DNA of 64,000 nt. Origin: Corydoras sp. C115 (taxonomy: Eukaryota; Chordata; Actinopteri; Siluriformes; Callichthyidae). Under the pieces are notes generated by a model. That model made no database searches and was not told the origin of the DNA. It saw nothing but the letters and a program-made list of their open reading frames with translations. This document shows positions 59,352 to 64,000 of this stretch, piece by piece. Position 1 is the stretch's first letter; every line of letters begins with the position of its first letter. Made by a program: the position numbers and the translations under genes. Location: NCBI GenBank assembly GCA_019802505.1, contig JAFMOC010000442.1, positions 52,501 through 116,500 of the forward strand, in the 5' to 3' direction.

Positions 59352-59686
59352 AAACATCCATCCATTCATTATCTCCCACTTGATCCTCTATTAGGGTTCC
59401 ATTCCCCATGTCCATCCAAGGGAGAACGTTTCGGGCGCTGGGCAGATACACCCTGGACAGGGGGGCAACCTATCACTGGGCACACACTCACTCACACAGA
59501 CACACTCTATATGGGGCAATTTGGAGAACTCAATTGACTTGATCCATGTTTTTGGACTGTGGGAGGAAACCGGAGAACCCGGAGGAAACCCACGCAGACA
59601 CGGGGAGAAAATGGAAATTTGAACCGGGAATCCCCATCGCTGAGAGGAGAACATGCTAACAACTACACCCTTCCCCCCCCCACATA

Positions 59687-59739
<53 letters not shown>

Positions 59740-60294
59740 TTCATTCATTATCTCCTGCTTTATCCTCTATTAGGGTCGCGGTGGGGTTCCCCATGCCCAT
59801 CCAGGGGAGAACGTCTCGGGCGCTGGGCAGATAGACCCAGGACAGGGCGCCAATCCATCGCTGGGCACACACTCACTCACACAGACACACTCTATATGGG
59901 GCAATTTTTGAGAATTCAATTGACTTGATCCATGTTTTTGGACTGTGGGAGGAAACCGGAGAACCCGGAGGAAACCCACGCAGACACGGGGAGAAAATGG
60001 AAATTTGAACCGGGAATCCCCATCGCTGAGAGGAGAACATGCTAACAACTACACCCTCCCCCCCCCCACCACATACACTATATATATATATATATATATA
60101 GAGGTGATTTAGAGCAACCAAATCACCTTGAACCCATGTTTTTTGAACTGTGGGAGGAAACCGGAGAACCCGGAGGACACCCACGCGGACACGGGCAGAA
60201 CATGGAAACTCCGCCCAGATTGGCATTCGAACCGGGAACCCCCAGCGCTGAGAGGAGAACATGCCAAACCACTAAGCCACCGTGCCGCCCTGCT
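59352..60294 (-). mobile_element. three V-SINE copies (-) with (AT)n joints
   Basis: Copies at about 59358-59670, 59740-60050 and 60103-60294 (partial). The first two share a shortened head and the joint CTACACCCT(C)n ... ACATACACTATATAT, so they arose by tandem duplication of SINE plus (AT)n. Confidence 0.87.
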
Positions 60295-61021
60295 TAATTA
60301 TCAGCGTAATTAAAATGATAACGACCTCGTACTTGGTGCATTTGCTTTGCTGTGATTGGTTAATGACAGAACGTCTGGTTCGCTGTGGAAACGAAGAAAA
60401 ATAAAGAATATCTTATAAACCGGCGGGCGGGCGGGCGGGCGGTCGTGAGGAGGATGAGCGGAGGAGACAGTTCCATTGTTATTCTCTGCAACCCCAAATG
60501 TTTCAATTATTCATCATCATCATCCTCACCTGGCAGTAAGAGCACCGGCACCAGAGGAACCGACGTGAGAGAATAAAAAGCAGACGGGCTTTATGGGCTG
60601 AGGAGGTGTCGGGGGTGAGGGGGGTGGGAGGGGTGGGGGTTTGAGGTCTCTGCCTGTTTAAATCAGATGTGAGTGGAAAGCCCAGTGCAGGGCAGAGGTG
60701 TGTGTATGAGGGAGAGAGGGAGAGCGAGCGAGAGAGAGATGTTTTATAGCACTGTTCCGTGCTATGGATATTATATATGACTGCTGCCTCTGTTCTAAAG
60801 ACCTTGAAGATAAAAGAACGTCACCTTGATGTAGAAAAAACTGACGCTTGCGCTAAATAGACGGCGCTTCCTGACATACGACCCTCCGCTTCACGCTGAA
60901 CGCATTCTAAGGAGTTTCGGTTACGCGCTCGCGGGAAATCGCAACGTGCCTTTTCTTTAAAATGAAATTATTTACGACTTAAACTTATAAATAATAACCA
61001 CCATCAGATTAATCTGTTCAG
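60295..61021. other. unique intron sequence
   Basis: Short (GGGC)n at about 60421-60441 and a G-rich tract near 60610-60640. No exon recognised. Confidence 0.5.
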
Positions 61022-62655
61022 TTCCATCCATTATCTTCTGCTTTATCTTATATCAGGGTCCCATCCAGGGGAGAACGTCTCGGGCGCTGGGCAGATACAC
61101 CCAGGACAGGGGGGGCGATCTATCGCTGGGCACACACTCACTCACACAAACACACTCTATATGGGGCAATTTGGAGAACTCAATTGACTTGATCCATGTT
61201 TTTGGACTGGGAGGAAACCGGCGAACCCGGAGGAAACCCACGCGGACACGGGGAGAACATGGAAACTCCACCCAGATTGGGATTCGAACCGGGAACCCCC
61301 AGTGCTGAGAGGAGAACATGCTAACCACTACACAATTGTTGCCCCCTCCCCCCCACCCACTATATAATGGTCATATGTTCATATGTGCGGGGGGGTTCCC
61401 CATGCCCATCCAGGGGAGAACGTTTCGGACGCCGGGCAGATGCACCCAGGACAGGGGGGCAAACTATCGCTGGGCACACACTCACTCACACAGACACACT
61501 CTATATGGGGCAATTTGGAGAACTCAATTGACTTGATCCATGTTTTTGGACTGGGAGGAAACCGGCGAACCCGGAGGAAACCCACGTGGACACGGGGAGA
61601 ACATGGAAACTCCACCCAGATTGGGATTCGAACCGGGAACCCCCAGTGCTGAGAGGAGAACATGCTAACCACTACACAATTGTTGCCCCCTCCCCCCCAC
61701 CCACTATATAATGGTCATATGTTCATATGTGCGGGGGGGTTCCCCATGCCCATCCAGGGGAGAACGTTTCGGACGCCGGGCAGATGCACCCAGGACAGGG
61801 GGGCAAACTATCGCTGGGCACACACTCACTCACACAGACACACTCTATATGGGGCAATTTGGAGAATTCAATTGACCTTGATCCATCCTTTTGGACTGTG
61901 GGAGGAAAGCGGAGAACCTGGAAGAAACCCACATGGACACGGGGAGAACATGGAAACTCCACCCAGATGGGGTTTCGAACCGGGAATCCCTAGCGCTGAG
62001 AAGAGAACATGCTAAACCACTAAGCCACTGTGCCGTCCCTGTCCCATTTTATTATCTTGAATGCTTAATGCTCTATTGGGGTCAGAGCGGGGGGGGGGCA
62101 CTGGGCAGATACACCCAGGACAGGGGGGCAATCTATCGCTGGGCACACACTCACTCACACACACACACTCTATATGGGGCAATTTGGAGAATTAAATATA
62201 GCACTTGATCCATGTTTTTGGACTATGGGAGGAAACTGGCGAACCCGGAGGAAACCCACATGGACACGGCGAGAATATGGAGACCCACCCAGATGGGGAT
62301 TCCAACCGGGAATCCCCAGCGCTGAGAGGAGAACATGCCAACCACTAAGCCACCGTGCCGCCCCTGTCCCATTTCATTATCTTGAGTGCTTAATGCTCTG
62401 TTAGGGTCAGAGCTGGGGGGGTTCCCCATGCCCATCCAGGGGAGAATGTTTTGGGCGCTGAGCAGATACACCCAGGACAGGGGGGCAATCTATTGCTGGG
62501 CACACACAGATAACAAATTATAAAGAATTTATTTCACCTTGATCCATGTTTTTGGACTGTGGGAGGAAAGCGGAGAACCCGGAGGAAACCCACACGGACA
62601 CGGGGAGAACATGGAAACTAGCAGATCGGGATCGGATTTTGAATCGGGAATCCCC
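61022..62655 (-). mobile_element. five V-SINE copies (-), part near-perfect tandem
   Basis: Copies at about 61025-61330, 61390-61675, 61735-62038, 62075-62365 and 62405-62655. The segment from 61318 repeats almost exactly at 61662 (344 bp), including the joint ACAATTGTTGCCCCCTCCCC and TATATAATGGTCATATGTTC. The last two share the joint TCCCATTT.ATTATCTTGA. Confidence 0.88.
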
Positions 62656-63137
62656 TGATAATATCTTAAATAATCGTCAAAATAAAAGATGCGGGAAAAA
62701 AAGTGAATATTTGAAAGTTTAAGTCTTTAATCTCTCACTTGGAAATCAGCGTCGCTCTAATTTAAATCCTGTTCTTAATAAACGCCGGAATCCAGAAAAT
62801 CTATGAATATAAGATTCCATCCGTCGTTTATTCTGATTCCAGACATCGACTTTTCATACGAATGCCTACAAATTTCATTATTGTATGAAATGATTGAAAG
62901 TCGTGACGCGCAAAGGATCCAAAAACGGAACCTCGAACCTGATCCTGATTAATACTCGTCACACTGATTAATTAAAAGACCTACGGTTATCCGGAACGTA
63001 ACTCGCCCCGGCGTTGCAGTAATTACCTCCTCATCGCGTTTGGGTTTCTTGGCGCCTCGTTTACGATGACAATCAATTATTTCAATTATCATTTAAAAAA
63101 ATGACACACGACCTTTATATAATGTGTTTGTGTGTGT
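62656..63137. other. unique AT-rich intron sequence
   Basis: No recognised repeat or exon. Confidence 0.5.
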
Positions 63138-64000
63138 TAGCATGTTCTCCTCTCAGCGCTGGGGATTCCCGGTTCGAATCCCCATCTGGGTGGAGTTTCT
63201 ATGTTCTCCCCGTGTCCCCGTGGGTTTCCTCTGGGTTCCTCCCACAGTCCAAAAACATGGATCAAGTGCTATTTAATTCTCCAAATTGCCCCATATAGAG
63301 TGTGTGTCTGTGTGAGTGTGTGTCCAGTGATAGATTGCCCCCCTGTCCTGGGTGTATCTTCCCAGCGCCCGACACGTTCTCCCCTGGATGGGCATGGGAA
63401 CCCCCCCCCCGCGACCCTACAGTAGTAGAAGATAAAGCGGAAGATAATGGATGGATGGAATACTTCAGAATGGCACGGTGGCTTAGTGATTAGCATGTTC
63501 TCCTCTCAGCGCTGGGGATTCCCGGTTCGAATCCCCATCTGGGTGGAGTTTCCATGTTCTCCCCGTGTCCCTGTGAGTTTCCTCCGGGTTCTCCGGTTTC
63601 CTCCCACAATCCAAAAACATGGATCAAGGTCAATTGAATGCTCCAAATTGCCCCATATAGTGTGTCTGTGTGTGTGTGTGAGTGAGTGTGTGTGTCCAGT
63701 GATAGATTGCCCTTCTGTCCTGGGTGTATCTGCCCAGTGCCCGAAACGTTCTCCCCTGGATGGACATGGGGAACCATCCCCCTCCCCGACCCTAGTAGAG
63801 GATAAAGCAGAAGACATACGACCATTATATAGTGTTTGTGGGTGGGGGGTGGGCAACAGTTGTGTAGTGGTTTAGCATGTTCTCCACTCTGTGCTGGGGA
63901 TTGAATCCCAATCTGGGTGGAGTTTGCATGTTCTCCCCGTGTCCCACAGTCCAAAATATGGATTAAGCTCAATTGAATTCTCCAAATTGCCCCATATAGA
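63138..64000 (+). mobile_element. three V-SINE copies (+), last runs off the window
   Basis: Copies at about 63138-63460 (head-truncated), 63474-63815 (full) and 63850-64000 (partial at the edge, with a short core). The last is preceded by CATTATATAGTGTTTGTGGG, the reverse complement of the joint type seen at 61.3 kb. Confidence 0.88.

Noticed and set aside
55055..64000. Next ptprm exon (PMQETIYDFWR region)
   Set aside because: No match in any + frame; it must lie beyond the window.

Overview
The window is vertebrate, almost certainly teleost, nuclear DNA. It holds an internal piece of one large multi-exon gene on the + strand, embedded in extremely repeat-rich introns. The dominant repeat is a V-SINE (the DANA/HE1 superfamily of fish): a tRNA-like head with an A box (TGGCTTAGTGG) and B box (GGTTCGAATCC), the conserved central domain (GTGGAGTTTCCATGTTCTCC...), and a (GGAT/GAAT)n tail. 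A second family is a foldback MITE of a type I associate with otophysan fishes such as catfishes and characins. I cannot name the species.

The gene is a type IIB (MAM-containing) receptor protein tyrosine phosphatase, best matched by PTPRM (RPTP-mu). I find nine well-supported coding exons and one candidate. 8855-8884 is a 30-nt microexon just after the membrane segment. 30460-30611 and 31536-31610 are juxtamembrane exons. 31934-31960 (27 nt) and 36054-36065 (12 nt) are optional microexons. 38787-39046 is juxtamembrane with a novel His-rich expansion. 42876-42884 is the candidate 9-nt microexon. 44457-44544, 46541-46617 and 55018-55054 begin catalytic domain D1. All join in frame. The ectodomain, membrane segment, WPD loop, catalytic Cys loop and D2 are not in the window and must lie upstream or downstream.

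Layout: 1-8.8 kb is intron with a + SINE array (0.5-1.9 kb), an inverted - SINE array (2.4-4.9 kb) and a MITE. 9.2-10.0 kb is an AT-rich low-complexity block. 10.5-13.8 kb is a long inverted duplication. 14-18.4 kb holds MITE and SINE copies. 18.4-24.1 kb is a satellite of about 36 units, each carrying a tRNA T-arm-like hairpin. 24.7-30.3 kb is a set of SINE-derived tandem arrays. 30.4-36.1 kb holds juxtamembrane exons among (TG)n, (CA)n and (TC)n tracts and another SINE-derived array. 37-38.6 kb is a further array. 38.8-46.6 kb holds four exons, several with simple-repeat arrays directly at their borders. 46.6-55 kb is intron with SINEs and a 1.3-kb minisatellite. 55.1-64 kb is intron with minisatellites and more SINE arrays.

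No other protein-coding gene is supported. Nearly all long open frames are translations of SINEs, satellites or dinucleotide runs. The main biological interest is a cluster of phase-symmetric microexons that could tune the RPTP-mu juxtamembrane region, the repeat-exon juxtapositions that may affect their splicing, and the repeated conversion of a SINE into tandem satellites.
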